Positions 12,126 to 23,700 of a stretch of 64,000 nt of DNA are shown here, piece by piece. Below the pieces are notes generated by a model. That model had not been told where the DNA came from. It did not search any database and saw nothing but the letters and a program-made list of their open reading frames with translations. This DNA comes from Panorpa germanica (lineage: Eukaryota; Arthropoda; Insecta; Mecoptera; Panorpidae). Position numbers and translations under genes: made by a program. Where the stretch lies: NCBI GenBank assembly GCA_963678705.1, contig OY783205.1:4216001-4280000 (forward strand), written 5' to 3'. The stretch's first letter is position 1; each line of letters begins with the position of its first letter.

Positions 12126-12305
12126 TTAAAACTTTTAATAGACATTTATTCGTCAATTTTTGGATATTTAATAAAATAAAAACCAATATACGTTTATTGG
12201 GAGAACAACCCGAAAATTGGGTTGCGAACTCATTTTTTAGTGGTCGATTTTGTAATTGTTTATTGAAAAAGATGTTAATGAATATATATTTGCGTTTTTA
12301 TTTTT
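12126..12305. repeat. Head-to-head fragments of MITE family A left end
   Basis: At 12126-12180 the family A left part appears in reverse orientation (ttaatagacatttattcgtc, ggatatttaataaaataaa). At 12220-12305 it appears forward (gcgaactcattttttagtgg, then tcgatttt). The two meet around a small inverted repeat, CAACCCGAAAATTGGGTTG. The arrangement is an inverted pair of end fragments, not a full copy. Confidence 0.6.
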
Positions 12306-12627
12306 TTATTATAAATCATGAGCTGAGATAATATTACAAGCATTACTTACACTACTTATAAGCAAAGTATCGCGTTTGTAGTTACCGAACTCACTCAAGT
12401 CGTTTGACAATCTGGATCTATCAAAAGAAGAAATAAAGTAAGAAGTAAATCAACAAGTATTAAAAATTACTCGAAAATATGTCAAATGATTAAAAACAAA
12501 GAACGTAAAAAATATCAAAGAGATAAAAATATTAATCTTATCATTCGAATTGTTTCTTATATTTTATGCAAGTCGAGTGGTGTTGCAATTTAATATTAGA
12601 TTTTTTTCTTATCCTAACCAAAAAAAA

Positions 12628-12982
12628 ATGTTTAATGCAATATCAAAATGGTTTACGCATTTATATCTGCAATATGAAATGATTACTTGTATTTATATGT
12701 TTGAACCATGGGAGAAAAAGTTTATTAGTATCCTTTACAAAATGAATTTACAAAATTTGATGTAAATTGGTAAGGTTAAATTCGAATATATTTATTTACG
12801 TACATATAAACCTTAACTCTGTAACAGATGCAGCAATTTTATTTACTTTTACGCTAATAGCATATTCTACTTATGCATATTTACCGCACTACACGGCAAA
12901 TCTCTTGGGATATAGCGTTTCACCAGGAGTTCCTATTGAGAAGATGACAATTGCCAACGATCGAGCTTTCAATCTGGGTTAA
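12628..12982 (+). CDS. Serine palmitoyltransferase small subunit (SPTSSA-like)
   Basis: Two exons, 12628-12727 and 12828-12982, joined over a 100-bp GT..AG intron, give 84 residues. Exon 1 reads MFNAISKWFTHLYLQYEMIT then CIYMFEPWEKKF. The Y-x-x-Q-Y..T..Y-M-x-E-P-W-E pattern is diagnostic of the SPT small subunits. Exon 2 gives one membrane segment (AAILFTFTLIAYSTYAYLP), then LPHYTANLLGYSV and a 25-residue tail. Human SPTSSA is 71 residues, so the tail is slightly longer. The protein sits in the ER membrane, binds the SPTLC1-SPTLC2 dimer, and strongly raises activity of the first committed step of sphingolipid synthesis (serine plus palmitoyl-CoA). The start at 12628 is chosen because it matches the family N-terminus. 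The frame is open further upstream to 12550, but that part is not conserved-looking. AATAAA at 13020-13025 is a likely poly(A) signal. Confidence 0.93.
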
Positions 12983-14217
12983 TCGGCCTATAAATGATAT
13001 TTCTCTTAAAGTAAAGTGCAATAAAACAATAGAAACATTTAATGGAAGATTTAAGAAATTGTTTAAATTAATTAATTTTTTTGTATTATAATATATTTGA
13101 TTATAAATTATTAATAAAGCAAAGGTTGTACTTATAAATTTAATATAATTAAAAACAAAAATGTGTTCATAATCTATTTGAAGATAATAAAAAGTTTAAA
13201 GTATTTAATTTGTAGTAGCAATAGCTGTCGATAATTTTCTTTGATATTCTTTTATGTCTTTTATATCTTTTAATTTAAATGTAAATGTAAAGCATATAAT
13301 TCAATGCGAATCAACAAACTAAATGAATTATATGCCTGCAAGCCTGATTGGTCACAAAAAAGAAACTAATTAATAATAAGTGGAGCACATCAGAGCACAT
13401 TAAAGAGACATGCGATTGCAAAATAAAAAGTGAAAAGAAGATAGAGGAACCATCGCTATTAAGGGAAGACGTGGATAGCGGAACTACAGAGTAAAAGGAG
13501 GTAAGTAGAGGAAAAGGGAGAGTAATAATGAGGGAATCAGTAAAGAAATTAGCTGAATCAGAAAATCAGAAAAATATCTGAGAAGAGACCAGGAATGAAG
13601 GAGATGGATGGTAGCGGTACAGAGAAGAATGAAAGAGAAAAAAAAACGAAGATTATTACTTTCATTATATAGTAGAATTTATGTAAAAGAATGTAATGCC
13701 TAAAAGCAAAACATATTATAATAAACAATACAATGCATTACTAATAAGTTATAATAAACTAATCTAAATCAACAAAAAAAAAAAATAACAAGGAAATACT
13801 TCAATAAAAATGACAATATCGAAATTATGTACTTATCCAAATATTTGAAATATATGAAATGAAAAACCAAATGGAATATATGCTACACCGTGGATCTTTT
13901 TCAATAAATAATGAGATGAATTTCAACTTTAATACAAATAACTCATACAAGTTCTAGATTAAAAATATCTAGTACATCGAAAGCAGAATTCTTAACAATT
14001 AGGAAAACACTAAAACTGTCACAAAACACCGAAAAACAAAATATTTGAATTTTAACAGACTTATATAATGTTCTACAAACACAAAAGAGTAAAATATTTA
14101 AAAGTAATTAGTTTAATTATGTAATAAGGAAAATATGTCACAAAAAGGAAAATGACGCAGTAGGATCAACAATAGCTACATTATACGAAAGACAGGCTTA
14201 AGAAATAAACACAAATG
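12983..14217. other. Intergenic stretch with a purine-rich strand
   Basis: After the SPT subunit gene the sequence is AT-rich. From about 13380 to 13660 the + strand is strongly purine-rich (GA, AGG and GAAG runs) and less AT-rich. It reads as Glu/Lys-rich in pieces but has several stops. It may be a decayed exon or a transcribed purine tract. No family was recognised. Confidence 0.4.
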
Positions 14218-14375
14218 TGCACAAACAGTTTTCAAAAGTATTTAAATACAAAATAGACCAGGCTCCCAGAGCAGTTTCGTTTGCAAACAGTTTGCGATCT
14301 ACATATTTTGTAAAGAAACTACCCTGGGAGCCTAGTCTATTTTGTATTTAAATACTTTTGAAAACTATTTGTGCA
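14218..14375. mobile_element. Near-perfect palindromic MITE (158 bp)
   Basis: Two 61-bp arms (14218-14278 and 14315-14375) are inverted copies with a few mismatches. Each holds the block AGTTTTCAAAAGTATTTAAA followed by TACAAAATAGACCAGGCTCC. The 36-bp loop has no coding capacity. The outer ends are TGCACAAAC and its inverse ATTTGTGCA. A related single arm lies at 58331-58391. No target duplication is clear. Confidence 0.8.
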
Positions 14376-15329
14376 ATTCTTTGGAAACAAATTTATAAAT
14401 ATCAATGGATCATAATTAATATTAGGCACTCAACTGCAGGTACTAGGATATTCATGAGTTTAAAATAAATTGGTAATATGATGGCAGAACTTGGCAAAAA
14501 TAGCTTTCTTTTGTAGAACATAATCCCAAATAAGCTACTCTTTAATGATACCAAAGGAATTAACAAATACAAAAAACGGAAAATAATTGAAACAGTATGA
14601 TAATGGATGAATAATTCCTTCCTAATGCAATTTATCACTATATAATACGACTATAAGACTTGAAAAATGCCCAGCACACTTATATAAAACAACTTTCATA
14701 AGATCCTCAAACTGTTCTTGTAAAGAAGTTGGGCAAGTAACCATATTTTGTGGCAAATTTTGAAAAAGAAAATAACCAAAAGAAAAATAACTAAATACAC
14801 ATATGTCACCGAGAATGTGCGAACTCGTAACAGACAGTTTTATAATATATGTATATATTTATATTAAATTCGTTTTATATATATATATAGCCTAATTACA
14901 CAAATGTTACTTAAGTATGCATAATAGGGTTTAATAACAGATTACTATAGATGATAGTATATAGTAATATATCGCGACGTTTCTTTGAAAATGTTGTGTT
15001 TTTTCTAATAATTGTGTACTCTTAGTTATCTGAATCACAAAGTATATATTATCTGCATATGAATTTCGTTTCTTATTTTCCATTAAATATTCAAGAGTCA
15101 GTTTCTAAAATTTTCAATTTGTAAATTATGGCGCGTTACGTTTTACCCATAATAGTTAGCGAAAACGTAGATAATTGGTAGATATCATTTTAAAGATTTT
15201 TTAGTTGCTGTCAGACAGACATATGCCAAACAAGTTTAAAATTCATTTTATAATTTCTACATAGCAATTCTTTTAATGTTTGATTAGGAGATTAATTATT
15301 TAAGTTTGTTATTAAACTTTTTACATAAA
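14376..15329. other. Intergenic stretch upstream of RMI1
   Basis: AT-rich DNA with a TATATA run near 14840-14890. The last ~100 bp must hold the RMI1 5' untranslated region or promoter. No specific element was assigned. Confidence 0.4.
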
Positions 15330-18300
15330 ATGCCCATTCCTGTATCAGATATAAAACAAAAGTTGGGTCAGTTACATATAAGAGTGGCTGAATCGTGGTT
15401 AGATGGGTATGTTTTAATAATGTCTTTAAAATATAGTTGGACAATTTTTTATTAATATTATAATAATCTTAAGGTGTATTAACTACTTCTTGACGGAGGA
15501 AAGAAACATTAAAATAAATGATCTATTAGAAAAAGTTAAAGAGCAATGGAGCTTAGAAAACCTGGAGGAAATCGGACTACCTTGTTTACCTGTAAATATT
15601 GTATCTGCACATCAGGAATCCAAACCAAAAACATTAAACGGCCGATTTGTTTTGCAAATGCAATATGTTATTGATATAAGTATGACAATTTATACCATAT
15701 TTTTAAATAATTGGATTGATTTATACAGTTAACTCTTAGGTGAACCGGCATATAATCAGCTTGAGAAACTAAACAATATCACAAGGCAAATCTTAGAAAA
15801 TGAGAAAACTACAGAAAAAGTGTAATTACAACACATTACCTTCTGCAATATATATTTATGAAGTAATAAGATTAATTCTAAATAAATTTGTCAGGCATGA
15901 CACCCGGTTTTCTCGAATGTTAAAAATGGAGCTAACAGATGGACAAAATAAAGTCGTAGCTGTAGAATATCGACCCATACCGGCACTAAATACTAATCTT
16001 AAACCAGGAATAAAAATAATGTTAATAGGTAATTTGCTTTAGAACCAGTATTCGATTTCACAATTGATTTGCTCTACATATTTTATTAATTATTTTCTTC
16101 TTGATTATATTTAAAATATTGTATTATTCGATTACTTTAAGTGGATTTTCTACAAAGATTTATTTACTTAAGGTCCTATTAAAATTGGTGCAAATAGAAC
16201 ATTATTTCTGGAAAGTAAAAATGTGAATATTATTGGTGGGGAAGTCGATAGCATAATGGAAGCTAATTGTCCTGAAAATGTTTTACTTCGATCGTTGGGT
16301 CTACCAGAAAAGAAGGGAAATCTGTGTAAGTATCAGTTTAAAGTAGTACTACAAAGTAAAAAATGAGTATCTCTCCTATATTTATTACTAAAGTATATTT
16401 AATTTATAGTTGGCGATCGGGTTTCGGTACCCAGGTCGGGAAATAGAGACAGAGCACCAATTACTTCTACAGCAGCACCTTCCGTACGACAAATTGATCA
16501 ACGTAACTATGAAAATGATCTACAACCTATTGCTTTTAATCAGTCACAAGTAAATTTAGTTTTGGATGACGATTTACTGTTTGATAATGAGGTATTGGAA
16601 TTTAATTTCTGAATTTAAAATTATACCTAATAGTAACTCAGGTACAATTCTGTTAAAAAAAAGCAGTGCTTAGAAAAATTAAATCAATTTTATTTTAACA
16701 GCTAAATATTTCTTAAATTTTGTTGTTGTAGTGTTGCAATGATTAAATACACAGAATTATCGTTTTTTTGGCATCGATTGAATGTCCTAAAACATCACAA
16801 AATAGTTTTTGAATAAATATGTAACTGTTGAAATAATATTTTTTTATTTACAGAATATATTTAATTTTTCTTTCTCACTGCTATTTCTTCTACTACTACT
16901 TACTTCTTATCTAGAACACTACTGTTTTATGAAATATGCATCAATATTAAAAAAAAGTCTAAACTTTTCTTTACTTCAGATTTTTTGTTAAAGATTTTAG
17001 ATGATTTGGAGCAAGATTTTAATGAACCATTTGAAGAAAATGTTGCTCAAAACACTGCTGGTCGAACGGAATGGCCCCAAGAAAATGAAGTTACTGATGA
17101 AGATTTTATGGACATCGATGACGGTGATCAACTTCTCTTGCAAGTGGATGAAAATGTATTAACTGCGTACGATAACGAAACGAGTAGCATGAGCAGTAGT
17201 ACTGTTGAAAGAAGAAGTTATAACAAACAGAAAATAAATAATATGTTTACAACTTCAACATCATCACATCAGATTGGAGTGGCCCCTCAAAAACCTACGA
17301 TTGTTGCACGCATCAAGAAAGAAATAATTGATTCGGATTATCCAATTAAAGTGGATGAATTGCCATTGGCGTATATTAAGCAAATAAACGTTGTAAAAAA
17401 TAATCTAGTCACCTCCAAGACATTTGCCGTAATTGCCGAGGTGATCTTAATAAATTAATTTTTATATTTTTTCTGAAACTGTCTACAGTGATATAGCCCT
17501 ATTTTATCGTTGATAACGGATCCTTTGACGATTTACCGTTTATTTATCGTCATTTTGAGATATTTTAAATTCATTCCAAGTAATCCGATGTCAACACTGG
17601 ATTTGGTTATAAACAATTTCAGTAATGTTGAGATTCATATCTTAATTTATATAAAACAGTACTATATATTATAAAGTCTATACGTGTACATCAAATATGC
17701 AATTATTAACAATTAAAATAGTCATTTTTTATATTTTACTCAATAAAAAGTTCAAAAGTTATAAAAAATAAGTAACTTCTTTACTTCTGTAAATTTCCAT
17801 ATCTTTTGTACAAAAGCGTATTAAAGAGATGCATACAAAATTATACTAAACATCAGTTCTTACTTCGTGCAAACCCATAAACTTTTGAATTATGATCATT
17901 GTGAACAAAGAAAATTAAATATCAACAAAATCAATTTTGGATGTTAAAATACATATATTAACCTATCTTTAAATCAAACTTTATAAAACTACCTTTAACA
18001 AATGAGTTCATAAGCCATTAAGTTTTATTCTTTTTGATTAGTAATTATATTAACGGGACAGATCGTTTTGCCTGATATAATGGTTCCTTATATCAGATAA
18101 ATTTGTTGTGTATAAATTCAAATTTAACGGTAAATGCTCTTTAAGAGTGATTATTTCATTTTCATGATTCTTTCAAGTACTAATATCTTCTATAATATTG
18201 CAACTCAATAAGATGATAATTAACTTTATCAATATGCAGTACAATTTTATATACAAAAGAATACGGTTTTTCAAATTTAGTATCCAAAATTGTTAATAGT

Positions 18301-19408
18301 TTTTTCAATAGACATATTATTATATACATACTGATTTGTAAAATATAAACTTTTAGGTAGAAGATGTAACATCAAAACTGTCTTTCGTAAATGGGACTTG
18401 GCGCTTGGCTGTAATCATAACGGACAGAATATCAAAAGATACAGGAAGCGGGGGTGAAAATGATATAAATATTTCTATTAATTCAAACATCCTGGAAGAA
18501 TTAATTGGATATTCAGTGGATGAGATGGCAGAATTGTCAAAGAGGAAGCAAGATCCGGGCGTGAAAAGGGACCTTTTAATTGTAACTAGCACTTATTTGT
18601 TATTATTTAGGTAAATTCCTCCAAAATACGTACAAAGAATTATTGAATCCTGATGGTGGTGAAGGGTAGTGCGAAATTCTCAGTTAGCCCGTTAATCTTA
18701 ATTCAATCTTATTTAATACAATTTCTCTCTTTCGAGCTTATTATAACTTTCGTTTTATATTATTAATAATATTCTATTGGTATTGACGTTATCAGACTTC
18801 CGCTTACTAATAATGTGACAGAAATTTTGTCTTCTTCTCCCCAAGTCCACATAATTTTTTGAAAAAAAAGGAAGACTTTGACACATTGCTAGTGAGCGAA
18901 AGTCAGTAACTGATTTAAAGTATGGGTAAGTTTCAGTGCTAATAAATATAAATAAATAAAAAGTTGATGCACTAAAAATAAATACAAAAAAAAATACTTT
19001 AGTGATGATTCTGTTTGTAACTTACTGGAAGCGTTTTATTATACTTTCTTTATTACTTTTTTAATATTCATGATATGCTATGAAATACATAAACCCCGTG
19101 AACATGAAGCAAACACCTAAAATAAATCGTAGTAAATAAATAATTCGAGTCGAATATGTCTGTCTGATTACTTTATTTATAAATTTTTGCATTATACGTG
19201 TTACCACCATAGACGTATAATTTATATTAACATAATTTATTTTTGTTATTAATTTCAGAAACTCGCCGATGTGCAGGAGAAATTTGAGAGCGAGATATTT
19301 TTATTTCACGTGAAAATATGTAAAGACAATATGCCAGCAGCCGTTGAACTGAAAAGTCTAACTAACATGCACAAATCTATAATGTTTACCAAGCGCCAAT
19401 ATGATTAA
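15330..19408 (+). CDS. Rmi1: RecQ-mediated genome instability protein 1 (RMI1)
   Basis: Exon model: 15330-15406, 15474-15679, 15740-15821, 15895-16028, 16173-16325, 16410-16591, 16994-17440, 18357-18581 and 19259-19408, giving 551 residues (human 625). The N-terminus has the helical DUF1767 part (HIRVAESWLDGC), then GEPAYNQLEKL-like EPAYNQLEKL. The first OB fold carries FSRMLKMELTDG, VEYRPIP, LKPGIKIMLIG and NVNIIGGEVD. A polar, acidic linker occupies exons 6-7. Exon 8 starts a second OB fold (VNGTWRLAVIITDR, ELIGYSVDEM), the part that in vertebrates holds RMI2. RMI1 stabilises TOP3A and supports double Holliday junction dissolution with BLM. Two joints are uncertain. Exon 7 is started at 16994 because the stronger-looking acceptor at 16979 breaks the phase. 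Exon 8 could run to an AG|GTAAAT donor at 18610, but only the donor at 18581 keeps the last exon (KLADVQEKFESEIFLFHV) in frame. A missed small exon is the alternative. Confidence 0.88.
17441..18356. other. RMI1 intron 7 (916 bp)
   Basis: AT-rich intron with no coding-like frame and no inverted-repeat element noticed. It is the longest intron in the gene. Confidence 0.6.
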
Positions 19409-20798
19409 CTTAAATTTTTTATGCTGTAATGTATTTATAAGTGTATAATATATGTATAAGTGTGTAATATATTTCTTGTTTTTAAATTTATTTTCATTTA
19501 TAAAAAAAATACATAAAACTTAATTATTTCGGAATATTTAATCGACTGTATTTCACATATAAGAAAAGAGATTATTTAGAAATAATTTTTTCTATGAACG
19601 TTTGTATTATTCCTATTCTGTAACTGTTGAACTGGCGTCTGTTAACTCCTAACGATTTTTCAAACGCTATAGTTTCCAAATTAAGCTAGTTATGCCCTCT
19701 CTAAGGTATGACACTTATTTTGCTCTTTATTTAAAGTCAGCTAATACTTTTGAGTAAATTTACATAGCTTAATTTAGAAACATAGGCTTTCGAAAGTTGA
19801 TGGATGTCAAGTTGATAAACAGTTACAAAATATGGCCCGTTCATATAAATTATAAAACTGCTAAATAATATGTATAGTTACTAGGCGTTTAACAAATTAT
19901 TTCTATAAAATTATTATACGTATTAATAACGAATGATAATAGAGATTGTTTGGAAATGAAGTTTTTTGATCAACGTTTTGCAATAAAACGAATCTTCTTC
20001 TCATTTAGTTCATAAATTACGATACTATAAATAAGTTGCATAGTTATTAGGCGTTTGACATATTATTATATAGATGTGCCGTTATTGTTTCTTATTTGAA
20101 TGTAAAAATAAATGACTGTGGCAAAATGTATCGTAATATTCGGTATTGACCTATTGTCTACCATAATCTTCATTTTAGATGTCACCTTTTTAGCGATTCT
20201 TGTGAAATACTGTTCTATTTATGAAAGAAATATATTATACGTTGTGTTCAGAATAATAAGGGAAGTATTATATTAAAAACTATTTTAAGTATAATTAGTT
20301 TGAAATTTTAATATTTTCAAATAATATTTCTTACTTAATATTGTTTAAAATATAATGTTTCTCATGATGATGTAATATGAGTAATTAATTATGTTTTAAA
20401 ATTCCCGCTGAATGCCTGTATTTATAATATAAAATATATTCTTGTAATGAAAATATTTATAATTTGCTCATGTAATAAAAACTAAGTTCATTAGATAAAA
20501 AGTGTTCTGCTTATATAAATAGTAACATAACATAGCATTTGTTTATTAATTATGATTAGATAATCTAAAAGCTTTTCAAATATTTTCTAAGTTGACATTA
20601 AATACGAGTCTATGAAATAGACAGCGATCAACAGCTGCCAAGAAGAGTAATAAGAATAATAATCGAGTAGTGAGCAGGTTGACAACAAAAGACATTTTGC
20701 AGGTTGCTCGAATCTTGTATCAAATGAAATAAATTAGAAGAATAGCTTTTTATCAGTGAAACGACTTGATATAGTTTAGTGAATATTGTGACAAAAAT
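19409..20798. other. Intergenic stretch between RMI1 and macoilin
   Basis: AT-rich. No repeat family or ORF was recognised. The last part (about 20600-20798) is less AT-rich and probably holds the macoilin 5' untranslated region. Confidence 0.45.
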
Positions 20799-23700
20799 AT
20801 GAAGAGACGAAATGCCGACTGTGGCAAAATGAGGCGACCCATAAAACGGAATAAAATAACAGAGGGTATATTTGGAAGGTACGATTTTTCTTTAAAATGC
20901 AGTTAGACTGTACCTTTTTAATTTTGACATGTATGTCAAATTACGTAAAGATGTAATTGCTCACAGTCTAAACAAAATTTTGAAATGTTTGCCATATGTG
21001 TTTCAAAATGGCTGGTTATGTGAAATAATTTACCAAAATTATGAATTGTATACTGTTTATTTGATAAATATGAGATGATTTATCTATCAGATATTGCTAA
21101 TATTTTTCACAATTGTTTGGCGCCATTTTATATGTGACCCTTTATTTCTTTTGTTAGCTGTCAGTTAGGTTAGATTTTTAAGTAAAATTAAATTTAGATG
21201 ATTGTTTAGAATTACTTCTAATGTCAAATATTCTTCGGTGTTATATGTATATTTAGAATCTATTTTTACTTGTCATATTACGAGAAAAACAGATTTTCAA
21301 GTAACGTTATGAATACTTCATTTGTTGCATTAAATATTGTTCAAAAATTATTTAAAGCATTAATTTTGGATCAATATTCATCGTTACAAAATATTATATT
21401 TTGAAATACTACATGTATATACAAATATTAATGTTATGTTGTTTTTAATACAACCATAAACAATATTTTATCTAATGAAAACCTAATACTGAACATATTG
21501 AATATATATTGAATAAACAAATTAATAATCAACTAAGCTTGTATCTAACGATAGATTAGTATCTGTTATAAAATAATGTAAACAACATTATTTAACTTAT
21601 AGTTGAAAATTATAAAACAGTAATTTTCATAACATTTTTGAATCTATTTTTTTAAGTTGAAGAATGTAAGTTTTGACAATTTATATGTTTTATTAAATTT
21701 TTATAATATTTTATGAAGTATATTGATTTAAGTTGTATCCAAACAAGATAGCATTATATCTTATATATTAGATATATAAAAAGCAATTACAAAGATTCAA
21801 TTGAAATGGAAATAACCGTTATTGAATATTTTATCTAATAGTTATTCTATCATAATATATTTATTGATTTACATAATAACAGAGAAACTAATGAACAACA
21901 TAAACAGTTAATTTTTAATTGCTATAAGTCAATTAAGATATTAGATTTCAGAGTAATTAATAATTCTTCTGGAATCATACATTAGTTATGCACTGTTTAT
22001 GGTGACAACCAAAACATAATTTAAAACAGAAAATACATTTTGTATAGTCGAAATGTCATTCCAAATGCATTACTCTCACTCACTCTCATTCACTCACTCA
22101 TAGTTGATATTTCGGACAATAGCCACTCGTGTATAATTTTAAAGAATTGTCATAACAAATTATAGTATAAACATTAAAATTAAACATCGCTCAAAATGCA
22201 TGTTTTAGTTTAGATTTCGTGGCCAGAGCCAATGTCATGAATTTAGTGAACTTTTTCATGGTCATGTTTTCAGAGTTCAATTTATTGATTGTTCAATAAA
22301 TTATTTTGAAATGTTAAATTATTTTGAGTAAACTGGGGTTTTATCCTTCACTTTCATTTTAAAACAAAAGTACTATTTACGTAATGTAGCTGATAAATTC
22401 AGATAGTGAGTTATTATTGGAAACTGATATTTTACTATTATCGTGCCACTCATAATTCATTTAGGGATGATTTTTCAATAGTCACTTAACTGCACTTAAT
22501 ACTCTTGTTTCTCAGAAAAATACCGGGGTTGCACTTTTCGTTGTTAGTTAATTGTTCTCAGTCTTTCACAAAACTAAAATTGAAAAACTCAGCATAACTG
22601 AGGTTCAACTGAACTGACAATAGTCAGATAACGATATCGTTCTCGATATTTTCATACAATAAGATACATTTACCTCTTATCTTTGATACCATTAAAATAT
22701 AATTAAAACTGATTACGGTCGCTTTTGGAAACGGAAGAAGGTACGGAACATAAATTATTCACTTTAGCTACCCGAGATTCAAACCACGAAATATCTAATG
22801 AAAACCTTAATCGTATTATAACTAACCAAGAGTTGATTTTTTCCATTTCAGTCAAACTTCAGTTATTAAGTAATTGAAGTTATACCAAAAAATTAGTTTT
22901 TTAATTTTAATTTTCCAAAACCCGACCACAGTTAATAGGTTTTTTCTTGTTTCTATTAAACATTTTGGAGTTACTTTGACATCATATTGAAGATGCGTAT
23001 GATTTTTTTGTCATGTAAGAGTTTGTTTTCGGTTCAGGTTCTCACAGTCGTTCATATGAAATGTGTATTTTATCGGCTACAAATGGCGAAACTAATCCAA
23101 CTGTCGGAATACAAATGAAGATAAAGTTGGTGCGAATGAATTGAAGTGCAATAGTGATAGAAGCGTCAGAAAACAGGACGCACCATTGGCTTCACCAATT
23201 GAACTGGGAAACAAAAGTATGATCCATACTAACATAAAACAAACGCCCCTAAATAGATTTCTTGTATTTATTGATTTTTGGAAATATCATTAAAAAATAT
23301 GTACTTTGTTCTTTAAATTTTCCAAGCAATAAAATTTATGAGGGACACCGACTTTAGAGAAAATTCTAGTTTCTGATATTCCAGCAAGCCGTTTTCCAAT
23401 TGTTAAAATTTATTTCATTTAGTCTGTTGTCTCAGGAAATATATGCACTATTATTGGTTTCTATTTAAATATTTCTATATTTTAATCTGTTTTTGTTCTT
23501 TTAGAAGTAGTATGAAGACGCAGAAAACATAGTTTAAAAAAAATGGTGATTGGATATTTCGGATGAATAAGTCTTTTTGAAAGAAAACAACTTTTACTAA
23601 AAATATTATACAGCTCTCAAAAGTAGCACTTCGCACTGACACGAGAGGTAGACCTGCCTCAGACGCATCGAATAAGCCTAACATAACCTCAGTAAAAGTC

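Noticed and set aside
12550-12627. Upstream in-frame extension of the SPT small subunit
   Set aside because: The family N-terminus begins at the ATG at 12628; the preceding 26 codons are AT-rich and not family-like.
12767-12827. Alternative start for SPT subunit exon 2
   Set aside because: This is intron sequence; the acceptor at 12826-12827 joins in phase to exon 1.
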